A DNA stretch of 64,000 nucleotides from Actinomycetota bacterium (GTDB taxonomy: Bacteria > Actinomycetota > Nitriliruptoria > Nitriliruptorales > JAHWKO01). The stretch spans positions 62,001-126,000 of the forward strand of contig JAHWKW010000005.1 in assembly GCA_019347675.1 (NCBI GenBank), in the 5' to 3' direction. Both the position numbers and the translations under genes were made by a program. Positions 48,672 to 57,646 of the stretch are shown here, piece after piece (position 1 is the first letter of the stretch; each line of letters starts with the position of its first letter). The notes beneath the pieces were generated by a model. The model worked only from the letters and a program-made list of their open reading frames with translations, made no database searches and was not told where the DNA came from.

Positions 48672-49901
48672 ATGGCGGAGGAGGGGCGGCGTCCGCCCTG
48701 GCGTGGCATCACGCTCAGTATCGGTGCGGTGTTGCTGATCGCCGCTGTGGTGGCGACCTTCTGGCCGGAGAAGCCACCGTTCCTGATCGAGAACTGGCAC
48801 GTCGCCGGGGTCGACGGCTCGGAGAACGCCGTCATGCGCGCGGCCAGCGATACCAGCCAGGGTTTCGTCGCGGTCGGCCACCGCCTGGTGGACGGACGTC
48901 AGGAGGCCGCGGTGTGGCTGAGCACTGACGGCCACCACTGGCGCGAGGCGGACACCGGTCCGTTCAGTGCGCAGCGCCTCGGCGAGGACGCCAACATCGA
49001 GCTCACCGCGGTGGGGTTCGGACAGCAGGACGTGCTGGCCGCCGGTCGTGAGTGGACCGATGAGGAGTCGGTCGTGGCGATCTGGCACTCCCCCGACAAC
49101 GGCGAGACCTGGGACCGCCTGCCGCACGACCCGGACGTGTTCGGGCCGGGCGAGATCACCGCGATCACCTCCCGCGGCCAGGGCCGCTGGGTGGCGGTCG
49201 GCGAGATCCGCGACCCCGACCGGACGGTCGGGCAGGTATGGCGCTCGCCCGACGCCTTCCTGTGGGAGCGGATCGTCCCGCCCGTCGTCGCCGACGACGC
49301 TCACCAGCGGCTGTTGACGGTCACCGCCGGTGGGCCGGGCGTGGTCGTGGGCGGTGCGTCCGAGGATCCCGGAACGGCCGGCACCACGGTCGTGCACACC
49401 CCGGTGTGGACCTCCCAAGACGGCCGCCAGTGGAAGCAGGTGTCCAATCAGGATGAGCCGATCTTCCCCGCCGACACCGTCATCCGGGGGATAACGACAG
49501 GCGCACAAGCGACGCTGATCGCGGTCGCCGACATCGGCCCGCCCGACGCCCAGACCGTGGCGGCGTTCCGGTCCCTCGACAAGGAGGCCAGCAAGTGGCA
49601 CACCAGCCACGAGATCCCCACCGAGGAGCAGCACGCCAGCATGGGCGGCATCGTGGCGGGCCCGGAAGGGTTCCTGGTGGCGGCCGGTGCGCTGGGCTCA
49701 GGTGACAGCCGGCGGGCGGCGGTGTGGCTGTCGAACAAGGGCGTCAAGTGGGAGCTGGTTCACGGGTCCGCGTTCGAGGAGGTCACCGGCGCCCGGGCTC
49801 TGGCCGTCACGTCGTTGGGCTCGCGCGTGGCCGTCGTCGGCATGGCCGGCGACGAAGCCTCCCCGCGGGCGGTCGCGTGGGTGCACGGGCCCCCTTCGTG
49901 A
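48672..49901 (+). CDS. Membrane-anchored beta-propeller (BNR/sialidase-like) protein
   Basis: A 409-residue protein with a single N-terminal anchor helix (about 14-32, ITLSIGAVLLIAAVVATF) and an extracytoplasmic repeat region. Blades recur with an (A/V)(V/I)WxSxDxxxW pattern: AVWLSTDGHHW, AIWHSPDNGETW, QVWRSPDAFLW, PVWTSQDGRQW and AVWLSNKGVKW. Each is followed by segments such as GFVAVG or WVAVGE. This resembles photosynthesis-stability/sialidase propellers. No sialidase catalytic set is evident, so it is probably a binding protein. ATG 48672 has AGGAGG 5 bases upstream. Confidence 0.8.
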   Translation: MAEEGRRPPWRGITLSIGAVLLIAAVVATFWPEKPPFLIENWHVAGVDGSENAVMRAASDTSQGFVAVGHRLVDGRQEAAVWLSTDGHHWREADTGPFSAQRLGEDANIELTAVGFGQQDVLAAGREWTDEESVVAIWHSPDNGETWDRLPHDPDVFGPGEITAITSRGQGRWVAVGEIRDPDRTVGQVWRSPDAFLWERIVPPVVADDAHQRLLTVTAGGPGVVVGGASEDPGTAGTTVVHTPVWTSQDGRQWKQVSNQDEPIFPADTVIRGITTGAQATLIAVADIGPPDAQTVAAFRSLDKEASKWHTSHEIPTEEQHASMGGIVAGPEGFLVAAGALGSGDSRRAAVWLSNKGVKWELVHGSAFEEVTGARALAVTSLGSRVAVVGMAGDEASPRAVAWVHGPPS

Positions 49902-49932
49902 GCGGCCCGCTCGGCGACGAGCAGGTCCTCGC

Positions 49933-51747
49933 TCAGCCGGCGGCTTCGGCGACGTCCGCCTCGTCGTCGGGCGGCGCCGGCGTGTCCCCGATCCGCGCGA
50001 GGACCGCGCCCGACGGGACCGTGTCCCCGGGGAAGAACCGCAGGTCGTGCACAACCCCGTCGCGGTGGGCGATGACGTGGTTCTCCATCTTCATGGCCTC
50101 GAGCACCGCGACCAGGTCACCGGCGGCCACCGTGTCGCCCTCGGCGGCGGCGTAGGTCACCAGAGTCCCCTGCATCGGGGCCACCACGTCCGCCCCGCCG
50201 GCGCTGACCTGGCCGCCACCGACCCCCGACGCGCGGCGGCGGACCCGATCCGACACGGACGGCTCCCCGGAGCCGGCCGGGTCCCCCAGGTCCCCGAAGA
50301 CGGTCACCTCCAAGCGGCGACCATCCACCTCCACCGTGATCGTGCGGCCGGCGGCAGTGGGCTCCTGGGTGGCGGCCACCGCCTCGTGCCGCTCGAGGGT
50401 CGACAGGTCCCACTCGTGCTCGACCGACACGGTCGAGTGGGTCGCCTTGACGAAGTCGTGGTGCTCGAGTGCGAGACGGTGGAAGGGCGCCACGGTGGGG
50501 ACCCCCTCGACGACCAGCTCGTCCAGGGCCCGCAGCATCCGTCGGCGGGCCTCCTCGCGGTCCCCGCCCCACACGATCAGCTTCCCGATCATCGAGTCGT
50601 AGAGCCGCGGGATCTCCCAGCCCTGTTCGACGCCTCCGTCGAAGCGGACCCACGGCCCCTGCGGCAGCGCCAGACGGGTGATCCGCCCCGGACCGGGTGA
50701 GAACCCCTCCCCGGGATCCTCGGCGTTGAGCCGCACCTCGATGGCGTGTCCCCGGATCGAGACGTCGTCCTGGGTCAGGCCCATCCCGTCACCGGCGGCG
50801 ATGCGTAGCTGCGCGTGGACCAGGTCCACGCCGGTGACGAACTCGGTGACGGGGTGCTCGACCTGCAGCCGCGTGTTCATCTCCAGGAAGTAGAAGTCGT
50901 GACCGTTGTTGGCCAGGAGGAACTCGCACGTCCCGGCGTTGTGGTAGCCCACCTGCTGGGCGATCCTCACCGCAGCCGCCCCCAGACGCTGGCGCAGTGC
51001 GTCCGACACGCCGGGGGCCGGGGCTTCCTCGATCAGCTTCTGGTGGCGGCGCTGCAGCGAGCAGTCACGCTCGCCGAGGTGGATCACCGTCCCGTCCAGA
51101 TCGCCCAGTACCTGCACCTCGACGTGGCGGGGCCGTTCCAGGTACCGCTCGAGGTACACCTCGCCGCGGCCGAACGCCGCCTGGGCCTCACGCGACGCCG
51201 ACGCGACCGCGTCGCGCAGCTCCGGTTCGGATCGCACGACCCGCATCCCTCGACCGCCCCCGCCGAACGCGGCCTTCACCGCCACCGGGTAGCCGTGGTC
51301 GTCGGCGAACGCGACGGCGGCAGCGATGTCGGTGAGCGGTTCGGGGGTGCCCGGCACGACCGGAGCGTCCGCGGCCAGTGCCGCCCGGCGCGCCGAGAGC
51401 TTGTCGCCCATCCGGCGGATCGACCGTGGAGATGGTCCCACGAACACGAACCCCGCGGCCTGGACCGCCTCGGCGAAGTCGGCGTTCTCGCTGAAGAAGC
51501 CGTAACCTGGGTGGATCGCGTCGACGTCGGCCCGCTCCGCCACGTCGAGGAGCTTCTCGGTGGCCAGGTAGGAGTCCGCGGCCGAGGCGGGACCGACCAG
51601 GAACGCTTCGTCGGCGTAGCGCACGTGGAGCGCGTCGCGGTCCGCCTCGCTGTAGACGGCGACCGTGCGGACGCCGAGCTCGCGGCAGGCGCGCATCACC
51701 CGCACGGCGATCTCGCCGCGGTTGGCCACGAGGACGGCGTCGAACAC
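49933..51747 (-). CDS. accA: Acyl-CoA carboxylase alpha subunit (biotin carboxylase plus biotin carrier)
   Basis: Carboxylates its own biotin and passes CO2 to the beta subunit, making malonyl- or methylmalonyl-CoA. The 604 residues contain VLVANRGEIAVRVMRA, PGYGFFSEN, the glycine-rich ATP loop KAAFGGGGRGMR, and EMNTRLQVEHPVTE of the biotin carboxylase. The C-terminal carrier motif EAMKMENHV has biotinyl-lysine near K553. GTG 51747 is the start with GGAAGG upstream; codons before it are not homologous. The beta and epsilon subunits lie about 1.2 kb away on the same strand. Confidence 0.94.
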   Translation of the reverse strand: MFDAVLVANRGEIAVRVMRACRELGVRTVAVYSEADRDALHVRYADEAFLVGPASAADSYLATEKLLDVAERADVDAIHPGYGFFSENADFAEAVQAAGFVFVGPSPRSIRRMGDKLSARRAALAADAPVVPGTPEPLTDIAAAVAFADDHGYPVAVKAAFGGGGRGMRVVRSEPELRDAVASASREAQAAFGRGEVYLERYLERPRHVEVQVLGDLDGTVIHLGERDCSLQRRHQKLIEEAPAPGVSDALRQRLGAAAVRIAQQVGYHNAGTCEFLLANNGHDFYFLEMNTRLQVEHPVTEFVTGVDLVHAQLRIAAGDGMGLTQDDVSIRGHAIEVRLNAEDPGEGFSPGPGRITRLALPQGPWVRFDGGVEQGWEIPRLYDSMIGKLIVWGGDREEARRRMLRALDELVVEGVPTVAPFHRLALEHHDFVKATHSTVSVEHEWDLSTLERHEAVAATQEPTAAGRTITVEVDGRRLEVTVFGDLGDPAGSGEPSVSDRVRRRASGVGGGQVSAGGADVVAPMQGTLVTYAAAEGDTVAAGDLVAVLEAMKMENHVIAHRDGVVHDLRFFPGDTVPSGAVLARIGDTPAPPDDEADVAEAAG

Positions 51748-51931
51748 CTGACACGGACCTTCCGGGATGGCGCACGGACTCGAGACGCCATCGTAACCAG
51801 CGGCCCGGCGCATGCTCGACGCCGGCCCGAGCCCGTCACGCTACCGCCGAGCGGCTGTTCCCCAGGTTTGCACGCCAGGGCGCCAACCGCGACCATGTCG
51901 GCTCCCGGCCCCGTCCGTCCAGGAGATCCCC

Positions 51932-52291
51932 GTGTTGCGTCCGCTCGCCTTGCTCCTCGCCGTCCTGATGGCCGTCGCGCTCGCCGGTTGCGGCGGAGGC
52001 GGAGGTGAGACCGCCGACGCCGACGCGACCGTCGCTGCGGTGCGGGAGTTCGACTTCGAACCCGACAACGTCAGCGTCCAAGCCGGTGAGGTCAGCGTCG
52101 CACTGGACAACCGCACCCAGCAACGACACACCTTCGTGATCGAGGGCCGCGAGGACGACCTCAAGCTGTCGGCCAACGCGGGGGAGACCGATGCCGGCTC
52201 GATCGAGCTGCAGCCGGGGACCTACACCTTCTACTGCGACGTGCCGGGCCACCGTCCCGCCGGCATGGAGGGCACCCTCACCGTCGGATAG
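51932..52291 (+). CDS. Cupredoxin-domain lipoprotein (plastocyanin-like), first copy
   Basis: A 119-residue exported blue-copper-type protein. GTG 51932 starts a signal peptide with lipobox LAGC (C20). The type 1 copper ligands are all visible: H66 (QRHTFVI), C102, H107 and M112 in YCDVPGHRPAGM. It probably carries electrons or copper outside the membrane. The leader AGGAGATCCCC before the GTG is repeated before the next gene. Both are on plus, between carboxylase genes on minus. The second copy starts 32 bases downstream. Confidence 0.9.
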   Translation: MLRPLALLLAVLMAVALAGCGGGGGETADADATVAAVREFDFEPDNVSVQAGEVSVALDNRTQQRHTFVIEGREDDLKLSANAGETDAGSIELQPGTYTFYCDVPGHRPAGMEGTLTVG

Positions 52292-52323
52292 CCTCGCTCG
52301 TCCGACGGATCAAGGAGATCCCC

Positions 52324-52959
52324 GTGCACCGCTCGCTGGCGCCGCTCGCGGTCGCCGCTGCGGCCGTCCTCGTTGTGGCCTCCTGTGGGGGGGCGCCCGA
52401 TGAGCTGAAGAACGCTGAAGCGCTGGAGTGTCCCAGCGGGAGCGACTGCTACGACCCGCCCAAGCCGATCGGCCCCGGTGGGGAGATCGTCGCCGACGGT
52501 GGCGAGTTCTTCTTCGAGCTCACCACGGCGAACGCGGTCGAGGGCTCCATCAAGGTCACCTTCCACAACGTCGGGTCGGCCGAGCACAACTTCACGATCG
52601 ACGAGGCCTTCGGAGACGTCAACTCCGTCCCCCCGCAGGGCAACACCCCTCCCGGTGGGACCGACGAGGCGACCCTCGAGCTGTTCGCCGGGACCTGGAC
52701 CTACTACTGCTCGGTGCCCGGTCATCGTGAGGCGGGCATGGAGGGGACCCTGACCGTCGAGATGGCCGACCAGTCCGCCGCCGGCGGCGAGGCGGGAACC
52801 CCGACGCAGCCGGTGGACGCGGGGGGGACCGAGGCGGAGCCGGCGGGCGAGGAAGGCGCTGCCACCCCCGGTGAGGAAGGTGCGTCGCCGCAGCCCACGC
52901 AGGACCCGGCCACCTCCCAGCCAGAAGGTCCCGAGCCGGTGCCGCAGCAGACGGACTAG
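52324..52959 (+). CDS. Cupredoxin-domain lipoprotein, second copy with acidic tail
   Basis: A 211-residue lipoprotein (lipobox VASC, C21). A cupredoxin domain follows at about 55-148, with ligands H88 (AEHNFTI), C129, H134 and M139 (YYCSVPGHREAGM). A two-cysteine segment (C36, C42) precedes it. The last 60 residues are a Pro/Glu/Gly/Thr-rich low-complexity tail, perhaps a wall-spanning spacer. GTG 52324 has AAGGAGATCCCC upstream. Its TAG stop overlaps the TAG stop of the convergent accE gene in a shared CTAG. Confidence 0.9.
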   Translation: MHRSLAPLAVAAAAVLVVASCGGAPDELKNAEALECPSGSDCYDPPKPIGPGGEIVADGGEFFFELTTANAVEGSIKVTFHNVGSAEHNFTIDEAFGDVNSVPPQGNTPPGGTDEATLELFAGTWTYYCSVPGHREAGMEGTLTVEMADQSAAGGEAGTPTQPVDAGGTEAEPAGEEGAATPGEEGASPQPTQDPATSQPEGPEPVPQQTD

Positions 52960-52995
52960 GCCTCGGACGAGGCCAGGACGAGGCCAGACGAGGCC
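52954..52995. repeat. Short imperfect repeats of GACGAGGCC
   Basis: GACGAGGCC occurs at 52966-52974, 52977-52985 and 52987-52995, and a variant GACTAGGCC at 52954-52962 that contains the overlapping stop codons. The repeats form the end of accE and lie just past the second cupredoxin gene. Confidence 0.7.
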
Positions 52996-53225
52996 GGACG
53001 GGGAGCCGAAGCGTCAGCCGACGCCCCGCCTCGCCGGGCGGACAGGTCGCAGGCGCTGACGACCGGCGCCCCGCCGACACCTTCGAGGAGAGCAGCTCGG
53101 CGCCAACCCGCGACCTGATCGGCCCGGGGCGGGCGCCGACCGATCACCATCAGGGCGGCGACGACCGCGGCGACCTCCGCGTCGATGGGTCGTCCGCGCC
53201 GCAGACGGAGCGCCGGTCGACTCAC
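52956..53225 (-). CDS. accE: Acyl-CoA carboxylase epsilon subunit
   Basis: A small regulatory subunit, 89 residues, that stabilises actinobacterial acyl-CoA carboxylases. [20 protein letters not shown] resembles the conserved RGxPxxEELAAL core, followed by a variable Ala/Ser-rich tail. The usual terminal W is not clear, which lowers certainty. GTG 53225 overlaps the accD stop as GTGA, the expected accD-accE coupling. Its stop shares CTAG (52956-52959) with the convergent cupredoxin gene. Confidence 0.75.
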   Translation of the reverse strand: MSRPALRLRRGRPIDAEVAAVVAALMVIGRRPPRADQVAGWRRAALLEGVGGAPVVSACDLSARRGGASADASAPRPASSGLVLASSEA

Positions 53226-54781
53226 AGTGGGATGTTGCCGTGCTTCCGCGATGGCCGCGGGACCCGCTTGCTCAGCGTCAGGTGCAGGGCCCGCACGAGC
53301 TCCGCCCGTGTGCGCGACGGCTCGATCACGGCGTCGACGTAGCCGCGCTCGGCCGCTTTCCACGGGTTGGCCAGTTCGCGGTTGTACTCGTCCACGAGCT
53401 CGGCGCGACGAGCGTCCGGGTCGTCAGCCTCGGCCAGCTCGCGGCGGAACAGGATGTTGACGGCCCCCTGCGGCCCCATCACCGCGACCTCTGCGGTGGG
53501 CCAGGCCAGGTTGACGTCGGCGCCCAGATGCTTGGAGCCCATGACGTCGTACGCGCCGCCGTAGGCCTTGCGCGTGATCACCGTCAGCTTCGGCACGGTC
53601 GCTTCGGAGTAGGCGTACAGCAGCTTCGCTCCGTGGCGGATGATCCCGCCGTGCTCCTGTTCGACGCCCGGTAGGAACCCGGGCACGTCGGTGAACGTCA
53701 GGAGCGGGACGTTGAAGGCGTCGCAGGTGCGCACGAACCGGGCGCCCTTCTCGGAGCTGTCGATGTCCAGGACCCCGGCGAGGTGCTGGGGCTGGTTGCC
53801 CACGACGCCGACGACGTGACCGTCGAGCCGCGCGAAACCGACCACGATGTTGGCTGCGTAGTGCCGGTGGACCTCGAAGAACTCCTGGCCGTCGACGATC
53901 CTGGCGATCACGTCGCGCATGTCGTAGGGCTGGTTCGGCGAGTCGGGGATGAACGTGTCCAGCTCGGGGATCTCGCGCCGCGGGTCGTCGCCGAGGTCCA
54001 GCAGCGGTGGCGTCTCGAGGTTGTTGCTCGGCAGGAACGACAGCAGGTACTTGATGTCGTCCAGGCAGGATCCCTCGTCGGGGGACGCGAAGTGCGCGAC
54101 ACCGGACCGGGCGGCGTGGGCCATGGCCCCACCCAGCTCCTCCATGGTCACCTCCTCACCGGTGACCGTGTGGATGACGTTGGGACCGGTGATGAACATG
54201 TGTGCGGTGTCCTGCACCATGAACACGAAATCGGTGATCGCCGGTGAGTACACCGCCCCGCCGGCGCACGGGCCCATGATCGCGCTGATCTGCGGGATGA
54301 CCCCCGACGCGGCGACGTTGCGGTGGAAGATGTCGCCGTAGCCACCCAGCGAGACGACGCCCTCCTGGATACGGGCCCCGCCGGAGTCGTTCAGGCCGAT
54401 CACCGGGCAGCCGACGTCCAGAGCGAGGTCCATCACCTTGACGACCTTCTCGGCGAAGACCTCCCCGAGCGAGCCGCCGAAGACGGTGAAGTCCTGACTG
54501 AAGACGCATACCTGGCGGCCGTCGATCGTGCCGTACCCGGTCACCACCCCGTCGCCGAGAGGATGGTGCTCGTCCATACCGAAGGCGTGGGAGCGGTGCA
54601 CCGCGAACATGTCGGTCTCGACGAAGCTCCCCGGATCGAGGAGGAGGTCGATGCGTTCCCGTGCGGTGTGCTTGCCCTTGGCGTGCTGCTTGTCGATGGC
54701 TGGCGTGCCACCGGCGGTCAGGGCCAGGTCGCGGCGGCGACGGAGCTCCTCGAGCTTCTCCTTGGTGGTGGGTTGCGGCAC
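53222..54781 (-). CDS. accD: Acyl-CoA carboxylase beta subunit (carboxyltransferase)
   Basis: Transfers carboxyl from biotin to acetyl- or propionyl-CoA; 519 residues, the usual length. [13 protein letters not shown] and [13 protein letters not shown] form the first acyl-CoA oxyanion site, [14 protein letters not shown] and [21 protein letters not shown] the second. The D in SPAITDF is the position that usually directs propionyl/acetyl preference. GTG 54781 has GAGGAC upstream. It is followed by accE on the same strand and is divergent from birA. Propionyl-CoA carboxylase is likely, given the nearby mutase. Confidence 0.94.
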   Translation of the reverse strand: MPQPTTKEKLEELRRRRDLALTAGGTPAIDKQHAKGKHTARERIDLLLDPGSFVETDMFAVHRSHAFGMDEHHPLGDGVVTGYGTIDGRQVCVFSQDFTVFGGSLGEVFAEKVVKVMDLALDVGCPVIGLNDSGGARIQEGVVSLGGYGDIFHRNVAASGVIPQISAIMGPCAGGAVYSPAITDFVFMVQDTAHMFITGPNVIHTVTGEEVTMEELGGAMAHAARSGVAHFASPDEGSCLDDIKYLLSFLPSNNLETPPLLDLGDDPRREIPELDTFIPDSPNQPYDMRDVIARIVDGQEFFEVHRHYAANIVVGFARLDGHVVGVVGNQPQHLAGVLDIDSSEKGARFVRTCDAFNVPLLTFTDVPGFLPGVEQEHGGIIRHGAKLLYAYSEATVPKLTVITRKAYGGAYDVMGSKHLGADVNLAWPTAEVAVMGPQGAVNILFRRELAEADDPDARRAELVDEYNRELANPWKAAERGYVDAVIEPSRTRAELVRALHLTLSKRVPRPSRKHGNIPL

Positions 54782-54860
54782 GGGACGTCCTCGGGTCGGT
54801 CGCGTGGCGACGCCGCGCCACGCAGGCCATGCTGACGTCACCGACCGGAGCGTAGTCGCC

Positions 54861-55652
54861 ATGCCTTTCCCCCCCACGCCCCGGCTGGAGGCGTTGCTGA
54901 ACGGTCCCGGCCGCTGGTGTCGTCTGGAGCACCTCCACGAGACCCCCTCCACCAACACCGTCGTGGTGCAGCGGGCCCACCGCGGGGCGCCCGCCGGCCT
55001 CGTCGTGGTCGCTGACCGACAGACGGCCGGCCGGGGTCGGCGGGGGCGCCGCTGGGAGGACCGCCCGGGTGGCTCGCTGTTGACCAGCGTGCTGGTGGAT
55101 GTTGCCGGCGCGCAGGCAGGGCTCCTGCCGTTCGCAGCGGGGCTCGCGGTCGCCGACGCGATCGCGGCAGCCGGTGCCTCACCCCGCCTCAAGTGGCCCA
55201 ACGACGTCCTCCTCGACGACCGCAAGTGCGCCGGGATCCTGATTGAGGCGGTCCCCGGACCGACCGGCGAGCTCCGGTTCGTCGTCGGCGTCGGCGTCAA
55301 CGTCGACTGGCGTGGCACGCCCCGCGACGGCGAGGCCGCCCGGTGGGTCTCGATCGCGGAAGCCACGCGCCGGCCGGTGGACCGCTGGGGGCTTCTGGCG
55401 GACCTGCTCGAGTCGTTCGATCGCTGGTTGGAGGAGCCGCCGTCGACGCTGCGCCCCGCGTTCCGCCAACGCTGCGCCACCATCGGGTCGCGGGTGCGGG
55501 TGACCCTGGCCGACCGGGTCGTCGTGGCGGAGGCTGTCGATGTCGACGACAGCGGAGGGCTGGTGCTGCGCACGGCCGAGACGACCGTCACCGTGAGGGC
55601 CGGCGACGTCGAACACCTCCGCCGCGAGGACAGCCCCGGAGGAACTCAGTAG
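54861..55652 (+). CDS. birA: Biotin--[acetyl-CoA-carboxylase] ligase
   Basis: Attaches biotin to the lysine of the carboxylase alpha subunit. The 263 residues form a single-function ligase without the N-terminal DNA-binding domain of E. coli BirA. Visible are [10 protein letters not shown], the biotinyl-AMP loop GRGRRGRRW at 57-65, K111 in KWPNDVLLD, and [11 protein letters not shown] 54861 has only a weak GGAG upstream. It is divergent from accD by 79 bases, the same arrangement known from mycobacteria. Confidence 0.93.
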   Translation: MPFPPTPRLEALLNGPGRWCRLEHLHETPSTNTVVVQRAHRGAPAGLVVVADRQTAGRGRRGRRWEDRPGGSLLTSVLVDVAGAQAGLLPFAAGLAVADAIAAAGASPRLKWPNDVLLDDRKCAGILIEAVPGPTGELRFVVGVGVNVDWRGTPRDGEAARWVSIAEATRRPVDRWGLLADLLESFDRWLEEPPSTLRPAFRQRCATIGSRVRVTLADRVVVAEAVDVDDSGGLVLRTAETTVTVRAGDVEHLRREDSPGGTQ

Positions 55653-55682
55653 TTTGCTGCTGGTCGTCCCACCGGAGCGCGC

Positions 55683-56828
55683 GTGGCGATCTCCTTCGCG
55701 CTGACCCCCGAGCAAGAGGAGTTCCGCCGCGTGGTGCGGTCGTTCGCTGAAGCCGTCATCGCCCCGGCGGCGGCCGAGTTCAACTCCGCCAGCGAGTTCC
55801 CGGTCGACATCGTGCGCCAGATGGGCGACATGGGGCTGTTCGGCATCCCCTTCCCTGAGGAGTACGGGGGGATGGGCGGCGACTTCCTCACCCTGTGCCT
55901 GGCGATCGAGGAGATCGGCCGCGTCGACCAGTCACTGGGCATCACGCTCGAGGCGGCCGTCGGGCTGGGCGCCGAGCCGATCCGGCGGTTCGGCACCGAC
56001 GCACAGCGCCGCCGTTGGCTCCCGGCGCTCGCACGGGGACAGGCGCTGGCCGGGTTCGGATTGACCGAGCCGGGCGGTGGCTCGGACCTTCGGCGGGCCA
56101 CCACCACACGAGCCCGGCTCGAGGACGGCGAGTGGGTCATCGACGGCCGGAAGGCGTTCATCACCAACGCAGGCACGCCGTTGACGTCCCTGTGCACGGT
56201 CACCGCCCGCACCGGGCAGGACGAGATCTCGTGTCTGGTGATCCCCGTCGACACCCCCGGGTTCAGCGTCTCACCGCCCTACCGCAAGGTCGGCTGGCAC
56301 GCCTCGGACACCCGCGAGGTGATCCTCGACGGGGTCCGCGTCCCCCAGGACCACCTCCTCGGGGAGCGGGGTCGCGGACTGGCCCAGCTCCTGGCCGTCC
56401 TCGACGACGGCCGGATCGCGATGAGCGCGCTGGCGGTCGGTCTGATCCAGGGTTGTGTCGACGAGTGCAGCGCCTACGCCCGCCAGCGCGAGGCGTACGG
56501 CCGGCCGATCGCCGAACTGCAGGCGGTGGCATTCACGATCGCCGACCTCGAGGTCGCCGCCCAGACCGCCCGTGCGATGTACTGGCACGCCGCGTGGCGG
56601 AAGCTTCAGGGGTCGCCGTACAGCCACGAGGCGTCGATCGCGAAGCTGTACGCATCCGAGCAGGCGGTGACGGCCGCCCGGGCGGCCTGCCAGGTCTTCG
56701 GCGGGTACGGGTACATGACGGAGTACCGCGTCGGGCGGTTCTACCAGGACGCGAAGGTGCTCGAGATCGGCGAGGGGACCTCCGAGGTGCAGCGGCTGCT
56801 GATCGCCCGTCACCTGGGCCTGCTGTGA
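55683..56828 (+). CDS. Acyl-CoA dehydrogenase
   Basis: FAD enzyme making trans-2-enoyl-CoA in fatty acid or branched-chain acyl-CoA oxidation. The 381 residues match the family. Visible are GIPFPEEYGGMGGDFL, GFGLTEPGGGSDL (FAD site), KAFITNAGTPLTSLCTV, and QVFGGYGYMTEY. The catalytic base is likely E364 in GEGTSEVQR, the short-/branched-chain position. GTG 55683 follows CGGAG. It is just downstream of birA and near the carboxylase, which suggests odd- or branched-chain acyl-CoA breakdown. Confidence 0.92.
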   Translation: MAISFALTPEQEEFRRVVRSFAEAVIAPAAAEFNSASEFPVDIVRQMGDMGLFGIPFPEEYGGMGGDFLTLCLAIEEIGRVDQSLGITLEAAVGLGAEPIRRFGTDAQRRRWLPALARGQALAGFGLTEPGGGSDLRRATTTRARLEDGEWVIDGRKAFITNAGTPLTSLCTVTARTGQDEISCLVIPVDTPGFSVSPPYRKVGWHASDTREVILDGVRVPQDHLLGERGRGLAQLLAVLDDGRIAMSALAVGLIQGCVDECSAYARQREAYGRPIAELQAVAFTIADLEVAAQTARAMYWHAAWRKLQGSPYSHEASIAKLYASEQAVTAARAACQVFGGYGYMTEYRVGRFYQDAKVLEIGEGTSEVQRLLIARHLGLL

Positions 56829-56836
56829 TCAGCCGG

Positions 56837-56851
56837 TAGCTTCGCCCGAGC
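56837..56851 (+). promoter_or_regulatory. Near-leaderless promoter of the gene at 56852
   Basis: TAGCTT (56837-56842) is followed by nine bases and ATG 56852. The implied leader is only two or three bases, too short for a ribosome binding site. Confidence 0.35.
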
Positions 56852-57643
56852 ATGCCCGAGAAGTACACCAGCCTGATCGCACTGGTCGTCGACCGCCCGG
56901 TCGAGGACGTCGGTGCGGTGGTCGACGCGGCCCGTGACGCCGGCGACGTCGACCGCAACGCGCCCGTGGGCACCGCCGCGGAGGCCCAGGAGGTCGCCTG
57001 GGGCGGCCGGATGGGCAAGGCGGTGGTCCGCGCGGTGGAAGGCCAGGATGGTGCCCCGATGCTCCGCGCCGAGGCCTACATCGGGGCGGAGGGGATCCGC
57101 AACGGGATGCGCCGCCACGCCCAGCTGCTCCTGTCGTTGGCCCGCCAGCTCGGGGACCGCGTCCGTGGCGTGCGTGACCTGTCGGCCGCGCAGGACCACG
57201 AGCCGGGGTGGTTGGCGCGCGTCGCCGGCGGCGACATGCAGGTCTCCGACGCGATCCACGTGCACGCCGAAGGCCGGGGCACCCACTGGGTGCACTCACA
57301 CGGCGCAGCCCGCTTCGACATCCCCGACCTGGAGCTGTACGGGGTGAACCGCCCACAGCTGGCAGCCGCCGAGCAGCTGATCCGCCACGTGCACGACCAG
57401 CTGCTGCGTGCCGGGCTCCGGGTGGACCTGACCATGCCCGACGGCGCCCGCATGTACCTGGTCCCGGTCCTGGAAGCATGGTCGAAGCTGCCGATGGACT
57501 GGCCCGGCGTGGGCCGCGCCGACGAGAGCCGTCCCGGTCACGACGGGCCGCGCGCCACCCTGTCGGTGCTGCACAAGCGCCGGTTCGGCCGGTACCGCAA
57601 GGACATCAAGGGTGTGGTCAAGCGTCTGGCGAGCGAACGCTGA
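56852..57643 (+). CDS. Uncharacterised protein, possibly DUF4026/DUF2314-like
   Basis: A soluble 263-residue protein with good codon bias. No catalytic motif is recognised. The segments VSDAIHVHAEGRGTHWVHSHGAARF (about 130-155) and PDLELYGVNRPQLAAAEQLI recall DUF4026-type proteins, but the match is uncertain. The C-terminus is basic (HKRRFGRYRKDIKGVVKRL). A TAGCTT box nine bases before the ATG suggests an almost leaderless message. It converges on the XRE-cupin gene with only three bases between. Confidence 0.75.
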   Translation: MPEKYTSLIALVVDRPVEDVGAVVDAARDAGDVDRNAPVGTAAEAQEVAWGGRMGKAVVRAVEGQDGAPMLRAEAYIGAEGIRNGMRRHAQLLLSLARQLGDRVRGVRDLSAAQDHEPGWLARVAGGDMQVSDAIHVHAEGRGTHWVHSHGAARFDIPDLELYGVNRPQLAAAEQLIRHVHDQLLRAGLRVDLTMPDGARMYLVPVLEAWSKLPMDWPGVGRADESRPGHDGPRATLSVLHKRRFGRYRKDIKGVVKRLASER

Positions 57644-57646
57644 CCG

